From positions 164,973-228,972 of IMG/VR virus record IMGVR_UViG_3300032293_002041: a stretch of 64,000 nucleotides of DNA; one strand, 5' to 3'. The position numbers and the translations under genes are program-made. This document shows positions 53,785-60,670 of this stretch, in pieces (the stretch's first letter is position 1; every line of letters begins with the position of its first letter). The stretch comes from a virus. The notes beneath the pieces are model-generated. The model ran no database searches, had not been told where the DNA came from, and worked only from the letters and a program-made list of their open reading frames with translations.

Positions 53785-54633
53785 ATGAAAATAGCATTCT
53801 TTGGAGCTTCAATAACTCAGCAAAAAACTGGCTATGTTAGCTTTTTTAAGAATCTGAATCAGAATTATTTTGTTAGTCAATTCGGATATGGAGGTATGAA
53901 TATTAGTGATGCGGGGGTTTGTTATATAGATGGGGTAATTCGGTCAAATCCTAATTATTGTTTTTTAGATTGGTTTAGTCCAGAATGCTATAGACCTCCA
54001 AAAAAGATCGATATATACGTTGATGTTTTAGTGGAAAAATTATTAACTATTGATTGTTATCCTATTTTCTTGTTCTTCTATAGGAAAGATATGGATCGTG
54101 GGTGGTTTGATATGTTTGAGCATTTAAAAAGCTATGGGCAAAAATATTCTATAAATAGTATTGATTTATCAAAACTGGAAAATGCTTCTGATTATCTGAG
54201 AGATTCTATTCATACTAATGATCTTGGATCAGAAAAGTATGGGTCAATTATTAGTGAAACATTTCATAATATGACTTTTCAAAAAAACTTTATTATTCCA
54301 GAGAAAAATAGATTGAGCAGAATAACCTCTATCAATTTGGGAATTGTGGCTAAAGAGTATGTTAAGCTTAAAAGTTCTGGATTTTCTAGTATTGTGGGAA
54401 TTTTACAAAAAGTGGGGCCTTATAGTGGTGGGGTCATTTGTATTAGTGGAGGTAAAGAGAGTATGGTGGATTTGAAAGATAAGTGGTCAGAAAGATATGA
54501 ACGGAAAACTATTAAGTTTAATATTGATACATTTTGTGGCGAGTTGGTTGTGAAGGTGTCAGAATCTAATAAGTTGGTGTGGGAAGAGCTATTTTATACG
54601 GGCGATCCTATTGAGTTGGTGGAATATGTATGA
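53785..54633 (+). CDS. SGNH-fold esterase or acyltransferase
   Basis: The 282-residue protein starts MKIAFFGASITQQ, which supplies the nucleophile Ser9 of SGNH block I. Gly37 in FGYGGMN matches block II, and D140-x-x-H143 in LRDSIHTNDLG supplies the acid and base of block V. The usual block III Asn is not obvious. SGNH enzymes add or remove acetyl groups on polysaccharides. The C-terminal 110 residues form an additional beta domain. In this cluster O-acylation or de-acylation of the glycan is likely. Confidence 0.75.
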   Translation: MKIAFFGASITQQKTGYVSFFKNLNQNYFVSQFGYGGMNISDAGVCYIDGVIRSNPNYCFLDWFSPECYRPPKKIDIYVDVLVEKLLTIDCYPIFLFFYRKDMDRGWFDMFEHLKSYGQKYSINSIDLSKLENASDYLRDSIHTNDLGSEKYGSIISETFHNMTFQKNFIIPEKNRLSRITSINLGIVAKEYVKLKSSGFSSIVGILQKVGPYSGGVICISGGKESMVDLKDKWSERYERKTIKFNIDTFCGELVVKVSESNKLVWEELFYTGDPIELVEYV

Positions 54634-55333
54634 AAACATGATTTTTATATGTGGGTGTGGTCATTCTGGTACTACCATTTTAAATAAGATAATGAGTAAT
54701 CATAGAAATATTTATGGATTAGATTATGAGACTGGAATTTTTGTAAAATATAAGGGTGAAAAGCTAAATAGTGAAATTGATAAGTTAGATAAACAAAGAA
54801 AGTTATGCAAGAAAAGGTGGGTGTGTGAGAAGACTCCGGGACATGTTTATCATATAGATAATATATTTCAATTGGTAAGGTCTCCGAAAGTTATTGTGCT
54901 GGTGAGAGATGGACGAGATGTTGTGTGTAGTTTGCATAAAAGATATAGCAATTTTGAGTTTAGCATTAACAGATGGATAAAAGATAATCAGGAGTGGTTA
55001 AATAGTGAACATGGGGGCGAGTTACATGTGCTAAAATATGAAGACTTCGTGAAAAGACCTGGGGCTGAGCTTAGAAAGATATGTTCTTATCTAGAAGAAG
55101 ACTATGATGATGAAATGTTAAACTATCCTAAAGAAGAATTAGTATTACCAGAAGATATCTTTGACAAAGAAATTAGCGGAGAATATCATAGACTATTGAG
55201 ATTATATCAAATCAATCAGAATCTATATGATGGAAGCAAAAGATATTTGAAAGATCTTAATAAGGAGCAGATGAATCAGTTGTTTCTGAATGAATCTTTC
55301 GTGACTCTGATGACAAAATTAGGATACCTCTGA
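54626..55333 (+). CDS. Sulfotransferase family protein (2)
   Basis: The frame could start at ATG 54626 or 54638. The protein shows MIFICGCGHSGTTILNKIM, the PAPS 5'-phosphosulfate loop (GCGHSGTT), and KVIVLVRDGRDVVCSL, the 3'-phosphate motif, followed by HVLKYEDFVKRPGAEL. This is the Sulfotransfer_3-type layout. It overlaps the SGNH gene by eight bases. It is unrelated in detail to the preceding sulfotransferase, so the cluster may sulfate two positions. Confidence 0.85.
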   Translation: MYENMIFICGCGHSGTTILNKIMSNHRNIYGLDYETGIFVKYKGEKLNSEIDKLDKQRKLCKKRWVCEKTPGHVYHIDNIFQLVRSPKVIVLVRDGRDVVCSLHKRYSNFEFSINRWIKDNQEWLNSEHGGELHVLKYEDFVKRPGAELRKICSYLEEDYDDEMLNYPKEELVLPEDIFDKEISGEYHRLLRLYQINQNLYDGSKRYLKDLNKEQMNQLFLNESFVTLMTKLGYL

Positions 55334-55360
55334 TAAAAACTCAAGAGTGGTATGCTGCTG

Positions 55361-55385
55361 GTCGATAATAGTAGTGTGGAAATCG
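55361..55385 (+). promoter_or_regulatory. Degenerate copy of the early promoter spacer
   Basis: The sequence gtcgataata followed by agtgtgga matches the spacer and start of the -10 region of the cassette promoters at 62414-62442 and 63100-63128. Neither hexamer is intact here. It looks like a decayed cassette end between the glycan cluster and the first early-type gene. Confidence 0.35.
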
Positions 55386-55416
55386 GTCAATTTACTTTAT
55401 TAAACGGGGATTTTTT

Positions 55417-55713
55417 ATGAAAAAGGCTTTAGTTCTAGCATCATTAGTCCTAGGTATTGGTGCAGGAGAGACTTGTATGGGAGGTGATTGGGTGCCGATG
55501 ACTCAGGTAGTTCAAAAGGTGGAATATGTTCCATACTACTATTCTGTTCCGGCTGTAACTATGGTTCCGTTGGTTACTTATTATGCTCCGGTGGTAAAGT
55601 ATGAGAATGTGATGGTGGAAACTCAGAGTTGGTGTCTTTTAAAGAAATATCAGATGGTAACGGTGCCAAAAGTAGTTTATGTTCCTATAAGCCAGGGGCC
55701 TTATAGGTACTAG
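55417..55713 (+). CDS. Small secreted Val/Pro/Tyr-rich protein
   Basis: The 98-residue protein begins with a signal peptide (MKKALVLASLVLGIGAGETC, cleavage likely near residue 22). The mature part alternates Val, Pro and Tyr (YVPYYYSVPAVTMVPLVTYY). Similar short secreted proteins are, in my recollection, frequent in Planctomycetota, which hints at the host. Its role is unknown; it might act in the envelope. GGGG precedes the ATG. A terminator-like hairpin follows at 55826. Confidence 0.65.
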   Translation: MKKALVLASLVLGIGAGETCMGGDWVPMTQVVQKVEYVPYYYSVPAVTMVPLVTYYAPVVKYENVMVETQSWCLLKKYQMVTVPKVVYVPISQGPYRY

Positions 55714-55825
55714 GGGCTATCATTATAGATTAGGTATTACATTTGTTTTAAGACCTACCTACTATTTGTCCACCTCCTGGGATTTTCCGAATACTTCTGC
55801 ATATACCATAAAAAACCAGAAAAAC

Positions 55826-56000
55826 CCCCTAACCCTATGGTACGTAGGCACTTAGGGGCTATATGATGGGCAAAATTTGACGTAAGTGCTTATGCTGTAT
55901 GGATTTATGACTAATTTGAAGAATTTTTGTGTTTGGCATGAAATTATATTTGAAAAAATCCAAAGATTTCTCTTGAAAGTGTCGATAAATACTGTATAAT
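55826..56000 (+). repeat. Cassette A: terminator-like hairpin plus promoter
   Basis: A nested hairpin joins CCCCTAA (55826-55832) and TTAGGGG (55852-55858). The half-unit GACGTAAGTGCTTATG follows at 55879, and then a promoter with TTGAAA (55973-55978) and TATAAT (55995-56000), spacer 16. The GC-rich core of the other cassettes is absent. The stretch 55714-56040 has no gene; this cassette fills most of it. It shares the segment TTTGGCATGAAATTATATTT with cassette I. Confidence 0.75.
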
Positions 56001-56040
56001 GAAAGCACAAGAGAACAAGAGACAAAAAGAGGACAAGAAA

Positions 56041-56274
56041 ATGGAAAACCTGATCGTTCTGAACACTGTGGCTGAGTTGATTGAGTTCCTTGACAACACC
56101 AGCCTTGATACCTTGGTTGGACGGGTTGCTTTTGCTTCCGATCTTCTCGATCATGTTCGTGCGAGCGGATACAACCAGATTGCAATCGACGACGAACTGG
56201 GCTTTATGGACGATGGTGGTTGGATCGAGATTGACGAGATGGGTTATGTTGTGGATGATTTTGCGGTCAACTGA
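56041..56274 (+). CDS. Small acidic early protein, paralog of the 79-residue protein
   Basis: An upstream ATG at 55999 lies inside the -10 box, so translation starts at ATG 56041 after GAGG. The 77-residue product contains AELIEFLDNTSLDTLVGRVA and a C-terminal DDGGWIEIDEMGYVVDDF. It is a paralog of the protein at 56657-56896. It is acidic and soluble. Function unknown. Confidence 0.75.
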   Translation: MENLIVLNTVAELIEFLDNTSLDTLVGRVAFASDLLDHVRASGYNQIAIDDELGFMDDGGWIEIDEMGYVVDDFAVN

Positions 56275-56288
56275 TTATCTGTACAGTA

Positions 56289-56317
56289 TTGACAACGCCC
56301 ACCAAACACAGTAGGAT
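56289..56317 (+). promoter_or_regulatory. Sigma70-type promoter
   Basis: TTGACA (56289-56294) and TAGGAT (56312-56317) are 17 bases apart. The expected transcription start falls at or next to the ATG at 56324, so a transcript from here would be nearly leaderless. AGGA inside the -10 box would serve as ribosome site on read-through transcripts. Confidence 0.55.
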
Positions 56318-56323
56318 ACAGAC

Positions 56324-56473
56324 ATGACAATTCAAGTTCAAAACACGATTCGCCGCTTAGTTGCTCGACATGGATATTCTGCTACGTTTGTACAGCACAT
56401 GGGCGAGGGTATCTGTCTGTACAGTATCGGTGGCATCATGTATCGCATTCGTGGTGACGGTACGATTCTGTAA
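56324..56473 (+). CDS. Small hypothetical early protein (49 residues)
   Basis: The product, MTIQVQNTIRRLVARHGYSA to IRGDGTIL, is basic at its N-terminus and has no recognisable family. AGGA lies seven bases before the ATG. A promoter sits directly in front and cassette B begins one base after the stop codon. Confidence 0.6.
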   Translation: MTIQVQNTIRRLVARHGYSATFVQHMGEGICLYSIGGIMYRIRGDGTIL

Positions 56474-56618
56474 GACGTAAAGCCTTACGACGTAAGGAGT
56501 TATGGTTTGCCGGGCGGGCCGAATTCGACGTAACTACTTATGAAACATAGACTTACGACAACCTTACGAAATTGTAAGGAAACTTTTCGCTTGCAAGCTA
56601 AAGAATCTTCTGTATAAT
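56474..56618 (+). repeat. Cassette B: stem-loops, GC core and promoter
   Basis: The order is GACGTAAAGCCTTACGACG (with CCTTAC-GAC-GTAAGG hairpin), the GC core GGGCGGGCCG at 56512-56521, the second half-unit GACGTAACTACTTATG, the hairpin CCTTAC (56562-56567)/GTAAGG (56574-56579), and the promoter TTGCAA (56591-56596)/TATAAT (56613-56618), spacer 16. Confidence 0.85.
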
Positions 56619-56656
56619 GTCGATATAAGAGTAAGAGACAACAAGAGGACAAGAAA

Positions 56657-56896
56657 ATGATCACCATCAACAACCGCGACGAACTGAACAACCTCCTCTA
56701 CGGAGAGGGTTCCACCATGCCCGACACTCTTGTTGGGATTGCTCGCATCGGTGGTGAGTTGCTGTCTGAGGCTCTGACTCACGATCTGAGGGATGGTACC
56801 TTCCACATCGGAGATTTCTTTCCCTGTGGTGATGAGGGTGAGGGGATCACCGTTGACCGGGACGGAAACATTCTGGAAGATTTTCTTTACTACTAA
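56657..56896 (+). CDS. Small acidic early protein, paralog of the 77-residue protein
   Basis: The 79-residue product shares ELxxxL, DTLVGxxA and a C-terminal D-rich IxVDxxGxxxxDF pattern with the protein at 56041. It has a single Cys (PCGDEGEG). AGAGGACAAGAAA before the ATG is the ribosome site. The pair looks like a local duplication. Function unknown. Confidence 0.75.
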   Translation: MITINNRDELNNLLYGEGSTMPDTLVGIARIGGELLSEALTHDLRDGTFHIGDFFPCGDEGEGITVDRDGNILEDFLYY

Positions 56897-56900
56897 GGTA

Positions 56901-56930
56901 TTGACAACGGAATAGCCGATACTGTATAAT
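56901..56930 (+). promoter_or_regulatory. Sigma70-type promoter
   Basis: A perfect TTGACA (56901-56906) and a perfect TATAAT (56925-56930) are separated by 18 bases, upstream of the 49-residue zinc-site gene. Confidence 0.75.
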
Positions 56931-56962
56931 AGAACCAACACAAGAGAAAAGGAAAAAGAAAC

Positions 56963-57112
56963 ATGGAAAACGTCGTTACCGTCTACTTCACTTCTGACTG
57001 CTGCAATTGCGAAATGACCTTTGCTCAGGCCGATTACGGTATCTGCCCTAGCTGTGGAGAACACTGCGAGGTTATCGGGGAGGAAGTATCCGAAGATAAT
57101 GGGGAGTATTGA
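56963..57112 (+). CDS. Tiny zinc-ribbon-like protein (49 residues)
   Basis: The product begins MENVVTVYFTSDCCNCEMTF and continues through ICPSCGEHCEV. The CCNC and CPSC pairs fit a one-zinc ribbon. The C-terminus is acidic (EEVSEDNGEY). Such mini-proteins may bind nucleic acid or host protein, but no family is assigned. It has its own promoter, and cassette C follows six bases later. Confidence 0.7.
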   Translation: MENVVTVYFTSDCCNCEMTFAQADYGICPSCGEHCEVIGEEVSEDNGEY

Positions 57113-57117
57113 GGCTT

Positions 57118-57298
57118 GACGTAAAGCCTTATGTGGTAAAGACTTACGACTTGCCGGGCGGGCCGAATTCGACGTAAGTACTTGACAGATAACGACTTAC
57201 GACAATTGGCACGGTATTTGCTATGAGAAACCTTACGAAAATGTAAGGAAAGTTTTCTACTGTAGGGTATTGACGTTGGACGATAATGTATGTATAAT
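57118..57298 (+). repeat. Cassette C: stem-loops, GC core and promoter
   Basis: The left half-unit GACGTAAAGCCTTATG to CTTACGAC is followed by the GC core at 57156-57165, the right half-unit GACGTAAGTACTTGAC to CTTACGAC, a segment ttggcacggtatttgct, the hairpin CCTTAC (57231-57236)/GTAAGG (57243-57248), and the promoter TTGACG (57270-57275)/TATAAT (57293-57298), spacer 17. The spacer holds GACGATAAT. Confidence 0.85.
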
Positions 57299-57335
57299 GA
57301 TGACACAAGAGAACGGTAACGCAAAGGAAAAGAAA

Positions 57336-57554
57336 ATGAGCAATGTATCTTTCGACATGGTGATGGCTGGCGTTCGACAGGTGTTCGGCAAGGAATCGTA
57401 TCGTGTTCGCGTCGTCCACTCTGGTGCGTATACGCGAGTCGAGTCAAAAGAGATGCTTCACTCTGTCACGATCAAGTCGAATGATACGATCATGGAAAAG
57501 CTGAATGAGCTGTTCTATGATGTGGTGTGTGAAGATTGTGCGTCGGGCATCTAG
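57336..57554 (+). CDS. Small hypothetical early protein (72 residues)
   Basis: The start ATG at 57336 follows AGGA by eight bases; an earlier in-frame TTG lies in the promoter and is discounted. The product begins MSNVSFDMVMAGVRQVFGKE and ends FYDVVCEDCASGI. A CEDC pair lies at the C-terminus. No family is recognised. It is the first gene after cassette C. Confidence 0.7.
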   Translation: MSNVSFDMVMAGVRQVFGKESYRVRVVHSGAYTRVESKEMLHSVTIKSNDTIMEKLNELFYDVVCEDCASGI

Positions 57555-57556
57555 GC

Positions 57557-57586
57557 TTGACAAGACAGTAGCGTATACGGTATAAT
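57557..57586 (+). promoter_or_regulatory. Sigma70-type promoter
   Basis: TTGACA (57557-57562) and TATAAT (57581-57586) with spacer 18, starting three bases after the stop of the previous gene. Confidence 0.75.
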
Positions 57587-57614
57587 ACCACCAACACAAG
57601 AAAGAGAGTTGAGT

Positions 57615-57773
57615 ATGTTTGAAATCGGAGAAAATGTTCGTTGCGGTGGTGTTGTGGGTCAGATTGTTGGCGTTCGATATGATCGACACGATCATGTCGC
57701 AACATGGACGATTGCTGTGAATCACAGTGACGAAGTCATTACTGCGGAAACTAACGAAATAGAAACCCTCTAA
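57615..57773 (+). CDS. Small SH3/KOW-like early protein (52 residues)
   Basis: The product begins MFEIGENVRCGGVVGQIVGV and continues RHDHVATWTIAV. The pattern EIG(E/D/N)xVxxxG...G.I...Y/F is shared with four other proteins in this region (58189, 59877, 61543 and, more loosely, 62038) and suggests a small beta-barrel. Function unknown. Confidence 0.7.
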   Translation: MFEIGENVRCGGVVGQIVGVRYDRHDHVATWTIAVNHSDEVITAETNEIETL

Positions 57774-57792
57774 GCAAGAGAAAGAGAAAAAG

Positions 57793-58008
57793 ATGCTTCA
57801 GACCAACTGCAAAACTGTGACGAACAACCTTGACAAGATTTTCGCTGCTATGCGAGCTGGCAAGTATCACTGTGTGATCGACCCAAGGGGTAATGCTCAT
57901 GTGGGCCTTATCAACAGCATCATGCGTGAAGATGGTAGCGGAAAGAATTGGATCGTGACGGTGACCAGCCGTACAGTAAGTGAAAAGGTGTTCATTCACG
58001 CTTCGTGA
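57793..58008 (+). CDS. Small hypothetical early protein (71 residues)
   Basis: The product begins MLQTNCKTVTNNLDKIFAAM and contains GKYHCVIDPRGNAHVGLINS. It has no promoter of its own; it follows the previous gene by 19 bases with a purine-rich ribosome site. The stop codon overlaps the start of cassette D. No family is recognised. Confidence 0.65.
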   Translation: MLQTNCKTVTNNLDKIFAAMRAGKYHCVIDPRGNAHVGLINSIMREDGSGKNWIVTVTSRTVSEKVFIHAS

Positions 58009-58163
58009 CGTAAACCCCTACCCTATAAGCACTTAGGGCTAGGCGGGCGGGCCGATTTTGACGTAAGTGTTTGCCATATAACGACTTACGGCAACCTTGC
58101 AGTATTGTAAGAAAACTTTTTCTGCTGTAGGCTATTGACATTTGACGATAATAGATGTATAAT
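58007..58163 (+). repeat. Cassette D: stem-loops, GC core and promoter
   Basis: The left half begins GACGTAAACCCCTACCCTA and pairs CCCTA with TAGGG. The GC core is at 58045-58054. The right half is GACGTAAGTGTTTGCC to CTTACGGC. The promoter is TTGACA (58135-58140)/TATAAT (58158-58163), spacer 17 with GACGATAATA. The first base of the cassette lies inside the stop codon of the preceding gene. Confidence 0.85.
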
Positions 58164-58188
58164 GATAGCACAAGAAAGAGGTGAGATG

Positions 58189-58350
58189 ATGGATTTCGAA
58201 ATTGGCAATAAGGTGATGGTAGGTGGGATTCAGGACAAGGGTACGATCATCGGATGGTTCTTCGATGAGGGGAATATGTGGGTTGTGCAGTTCCCCAACG
58301 GTCTGACCATCGACTGTTTTGAGCAAGAGCTGACCAAGATTGGCTCTTGA
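58189..58350 (+). CDS. Small SH3/KOW-like early protein (53 residues)
   Basis: Two adjacent ATG codons at 58186 and 58189 are possible; the second has the better spacing from GAGG. The product begins MDFEIGNKVMVGGIQDKGTI and continues GWFFDEGNMWVVQFPNG. It aligns with the proteins at 57615 and 59877. The TGA stop lies inside the next promoter's -35 box. Confidence 0.75.
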   Translation: MDFEIGNKVMVGGIQDKGTIIGWFFDEGNMWVVQFPNGLTIDCFEQELTKIGS

Positions 58351-58375
58351 CAAGTACCTAACCCCTAGCTACAAT
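58347..58375 (+). promoter_or_regulatory. Sigma70-type promoter overlapping a stop codon
   Basis: TTGACA (58347-58352) contains the TGA stop (58348-58350) of the upstream gene. TACAAT lies at 58370-58375, spacer 17. Confidence 0.7.
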
Positions 58376-58400
58376 TCAATCACAAGAAAGAGAGAAACTA

Positions 58401-58514
58401 ATGATTACGGTTATCGAATACGTTCAGCTGTTTGCCTTGATTGCTTTTGCTGGTTTCATTTCGTATACTGTTCACGAAGTGGCTAATGCTATCGATTCCA
58501 TTCTTCACGACTGA
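58401..58514 (+). CDS. Tiny membrane protein (37 residues)
   Basis: The product begins MITVIEYVQLFALIAFAGFI and ends YTVHEVANAIDSILHD. It has one clear membrane segment (about 5-21) and a polar tail. AAGAAAGAGAGA precedes the ATG. Such micro-proteins may alter the host membrane; no family is recognised. Confidence 0.65.
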   Translation: MITVIEYVQLFALIAFAGFISYTVHEVANAIDSILHD

Positions 58515-58521
58515 GGGAACT

Positions 58522-58716
58522 ATGTCTCTGAAACATTGCTCATCGCAGGGGAACGTTATGATTGCCAAAACTCTATCTGGTACTGACGTTACCATAAACG
58601 ACAGCGATATCGTTATTGTGGACGGTAAGCCCGTTATCGTGTTTTTCGTTGTTGACAGCAACGGACAGCATGGTATATTCAATCAGAACCAGTTGACCGA
58701 TTACAAAGAGGTTTGA
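58522..58716 (+). CDS. Small hypothetical early protein (64 residues)
   Basis: Starts at 58522 (GAGG five bases before) and 58558 (AGGGG seven bases before) are both possible. The product contains MIAKTLSGTDVTINDSDIVI and PVIVFFVVDSNGQHGIF, a beta-rich domain with a small SH3-like look. It follows the tiny membrane gene by seven bases and overlaps the region before the next gene. Confidence 0.6.
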   Translation: MSLKHCSSQGNVMIAKTLSGTDVTINDSDIVIVDGKPVIVFFVVDSNGQHGIFNQNQLTDYKEV

Positions 58717-58718
58717 GT

Positions 58719-59018
58719 ATGACACACAGTGAAGCAGTGAAGATGGTTCGTGGTAAGACCAATAAGGATACTCGCAAGGTTGGCAACAACACCTATGCCT
58801 ACATCCAGGCCGATGGTAGCGTTGCAATAGAGTTGCATGGTACGAATGTCGTGGTGATTTATCCCGACGATACTGTTATGCTCAATAGTGGTGGATGGCA
58901 TACGCACACCACTAAGAAGCGTATCAATCAGTATTCACCCGTACAGGTATGCCAGAAGAACTATGAATGGTACCTGAAAGATGGCACACCATTTGAGGAT
59001 CGTATGGTAGTGAGTTGA
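58719..59018 (+). CDS. Conserved phage protein (99 residues)
   Basis: The start ATG at 58719 has GAGG seven bases before it. The product shows SEAVKMVRGKTNKDTRKVGN, then AIELHGTNVVVIYPDDTVML, LNSGGWHTHTTKKRINQY and YLKDGTPFEDRM. I recognise this pattern as a family common in diverse phages, of unknown function. Cassette E starts inside its stop codon. Confidence 0.75.
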   Translation: MTHSEAVKMVRGKTNKDTRKVGNNTYAYIQADGSVAIELHGTNVVVIYPDDTVMLNSGGWHTHTTKKRINQYSPVQVCQKNYEWYLKDGTPFEDRMVVS

Positions 59019-59172
59019 TATAAAGCCTTGACCGTAAAGAACTTACGGCGAGGCGGGCGGGCCGGGATCGACGTAAGTGCTTACCCCATAAGGACTTACA
59101 GTAACCTTACAGCATTGTAAGAAAACTTTTCTATCGTAAAGCATTGACAATGGACGATAATATGTGTAGAAT
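59017..59172 (+). repeat. Cassette E: stem-loops, GC core and promoter
   Basis: The left half runs GATATAAAGCCTTGACCG to CTTACGGC. The GC core is at 59055-59064. The right half is GACGTAAGTGCTTACC to GGACTTACAG. The promoter is TTGACA (59144-59149)/TAGAAT (59167-59172), spacer 17 with GACGATAATA. Confidence 0.85.
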
Positions 59173-59197
59173 CATAGGACAAGAAAGAGAGTTTCAA

Positions 59198-59398
59198 ATG
59201 GAAAAGTCGGTTTCGGTTCAAGGTTTTACTCGTTCGCTCCCCACCATCTATCTGTACGACCATGTGGTCCGTCTGAAAAGTGGTGCATCCTACAGGGTGT
59301 CTCGATGCCATTCGCATCGTGAAGTGTACCAATACATGCGTTCACTAGGCTACGATCCTAAGGATATTGTGAGCGTCACTTCGGTGACCCCTAAGTAG
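59198..59398 (+). CDS. Small early protein, MEKSVSV paralog 1
   Basis: The start ATG at 59198 lies 26 bases after the -10 box. The 66-residue product begins MEKSVSVQGFTRSLPTIYLY and is closely related to the protein at 60671, sharing MEKSVSVxxFTRSLPxIY, the V(R)xKxGxxYxxSRC block and a YxxMRSxGxDxK end. The basic character suggests nucleic-acid or protein binding. Function unknown. Confidence 0.75.
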   Translation: MEKSVSVQGFTRSLPTIYLYDHVVRLKSGASYRVSRCHSHREVYQYMRSLGYDPKDIVSVTSVTPK

Positions 59399-59404
59399 AG
59401 GGGC

Positions 59405-59432
59405 TTGACGCGGGGGAAAAGTTTGGTAGAAT
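59405..59432 (+). promoter_or_regulatory. Sigma70-type promoter
   Basis: TTGACG (59405-59410) and TAGAAT (59427-59432), spacer 16 (cgggggaaaagtttgg). The spacer end aaaagtttgg recurs in the promoter at 61737. Confidence 0.7.
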
Positions 59433-59455
59433 ACAAAAAAGAGAAAGAGAGAAAA

Positions 59456-59638
59456 ATGAATCCCAACTACTTCCAGCCCACCTTTGAGCAGATGAACACC
59501 AGTACCATTCGGCTTTGGCTGTATGAAGCACAGGTTAGACTGCCCGAATCTACCGGAGCGGTGAGAGATATCCTGTGTGAGGGAATCAAGGGTGCTGCAA
59601 CTGAGCTTCTGTACAGATACAGGCAAGCAAAGGGTTGA
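59456..59638 (+). CDS. Small hypothetical early protein (60 residues)
   Basis: The product begins MNPNYFQPTFEQMNTSTIRL and is mostly helical, ending LLYRYRQAKG. The purine-rich AAAGAGAGAAAA precedes the ATG. No family is recognised. Cassette F starts within its stop codon. Confidence 0.65.
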   Translation: MNPNYFQPTFEQMNTSTIRLWLYEAQVRLPESTGAVRDILCEGIKGAATELLYRYRQAKG

Positions 59639-59836
59639 CGCAAAGCCTTACGGCGTAAGCACTTACGTCGAGCCGGGCGGGCCGCTTTTGACGCAAGTCG
59701 TTATGCTGCAACACTTTACGCTCATCTAGCAAATACTGTGCCAAACCCAAACAAAATGACGCAAAGTTTTGTCAAAATCTCTTGACAATAAAATCTCTAG
59801 ATTTCTCTTGCAAACTCAAGATTGCTCTGGTATAAT
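59637..59836 (+). repeat. Cassette F: stem-loops, GC core and promoter
   Basis: The left half is the best stem of the set: GACGCAAAGCCTTA (59637-59650), loop CGGCG, TAAGCACTTACGTC (59656-59669). The GC core is at 59675-59684. The segment agcaaatactgtgccaaa is the reverse complement of a segment in cassette C. The promoter is TTGCAA (59808-59813)/TATAAT (59831-59836), spacer 17. At 200 bp it is the longest cassette. Confidence 0.85.
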
Positions 59837-59876
59837 GACGATATAAGAGATAGAGAAGAAAGAAAGAGAGAAAAGA

Positions 59877-60023
59877 ATGTACGAGATTGGTGATAAGGTT
59901 GTGGTGAATGGATCGGTTGGAAAGATTGTTTCCTATCACTATGATGAGGGAAACGTGTGGACGGTTAGGATGCTCGGTGGGCAGCACTGGGATTTTTGCG
60001 AAAGCGAAATGTCTCCCGCTTGA
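59877..60023 (+). CDS. Small SH3/KOW-like early protein (48 residues)
   Basis: The product begins MYEIGDKVVVNGSVGKIVSY and continues HYDEGNVWTVRMLGG. It is a paralog of the proteins at 57615 and 58189. The TGA stop lies in the next -35 box. Confidence 0.75.
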   Translation: MYEIGDKVVVNGSVGKIVSYHYDEGNVWTVRMLGGQHWDFCESEMSPA

Positions 60024-60048
60024 CAGGAGTTGAGAAAATCGCTACAAT
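60020..60048 (+). promoter_or_regulatory. Sigma70-type promoter overlapping a stop codon
   Basis: TTGACA (60020-60025) contains the TGA stop (60021-60023) of the previous gene. TACAAT lies at 60043-60048, spacer 17. Confidence 0.7.
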
Positions 60049-60073
60049 GCACTCACAAGAAAGAGAGAAAGAA

Positions 60074-60454
60074 ATGAAAGAAAAGTTCCCTATCATCGAA
60101 AATGCCAAGCGTCAAGCCCGTATGATCTTCAAGGGTATCGCTGTGCCGATGCTTGTGGAAATCCCTGACGATAAGGTTGTGGACGATGTCGATTACGTTT
60201 ACGGTGTGACTGACCACAAGCGTTACGTTGTGAGCGAAAAGGTTCTCAAGTTCAATCGTACCGCACTGAAGAACATTGGCAAGGTTCGCAAGGAAAAGGC
60301 TGACCCCCGATATGTGGGGGGTGAAGATACCATGATCGTTCCGGTTGGCAAGCCGGGAAGTCGTGAGCGTGTTGAAGAACTGACCAGACAGTACGCTGCC
60401 ATTGCTGCTTGTGGTGAAGAAATCAGCCCGTTCAGCTTCAAGGGCGATGAATGA
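60074..60454 (+). CDS. Hypothetical early protein (126 residues)
   Basis: The start ATG at 60074 follows a GAGAGAAAG stretch. The product begins MKEKFPIIENAKRQARMIFK and has VDYVYGVTDHKRYVVSEKVL and PRYVGGEDTMIVPVGKPGSR. It is basic overall. I do not recognise the family. It is among the longer genes of the early region. Confidence 0.7.
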   Translation: MKEKFPIIENAKRQARMIFKGIAVPMLVEIPDDKVVDDVDYVYGVTDHKRYVVSEKVLKFNRTALKNIGKVRKEKADPRYVGGEDTMIVPVGKPGSRERVEELTRQYAAIAACGEEISPFSFKGDE

Positions 60455-60485
60455 ACTATCACTACTGCACAAAAGCATAGCAGTT

Positions 60486-60642
60486 GACGTAAAGCGTTAC
60501 CCTATAAAGACTTAGGGCAAACGCGGCCCGCCTCGCGAAGCGTAAGTGCTTGTGGGGTAATGACTTACGATAACCTTACGATATTGCAAGGAAAGTTTTT
60601 CTGGCCTAAGCTATTGACAAATGACGATAATACTGGTATAAT
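60486..60642 (+). repeat. Cassette G: stem-loops, inverted GC core and promoter
   Basis: The left half is GACGTAAAGCGTTACCCTA to CTTAGGGC. The GC core is present in the opposite orientation, CGGCCCGCC at 60524-60532, followed by CGCGAAGCG. The right half is GTAAGTGCTTGTGG to GACTTACGAT. The promoter is TTGACA (60614-60619)/TATAAT (60637-60642), spacer 17 with GACGATAATA. Confidence 0.85.
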
Positions 60643-60670
60643 GATAGAAGAAAGAAAGAGAGAGTTGAAG

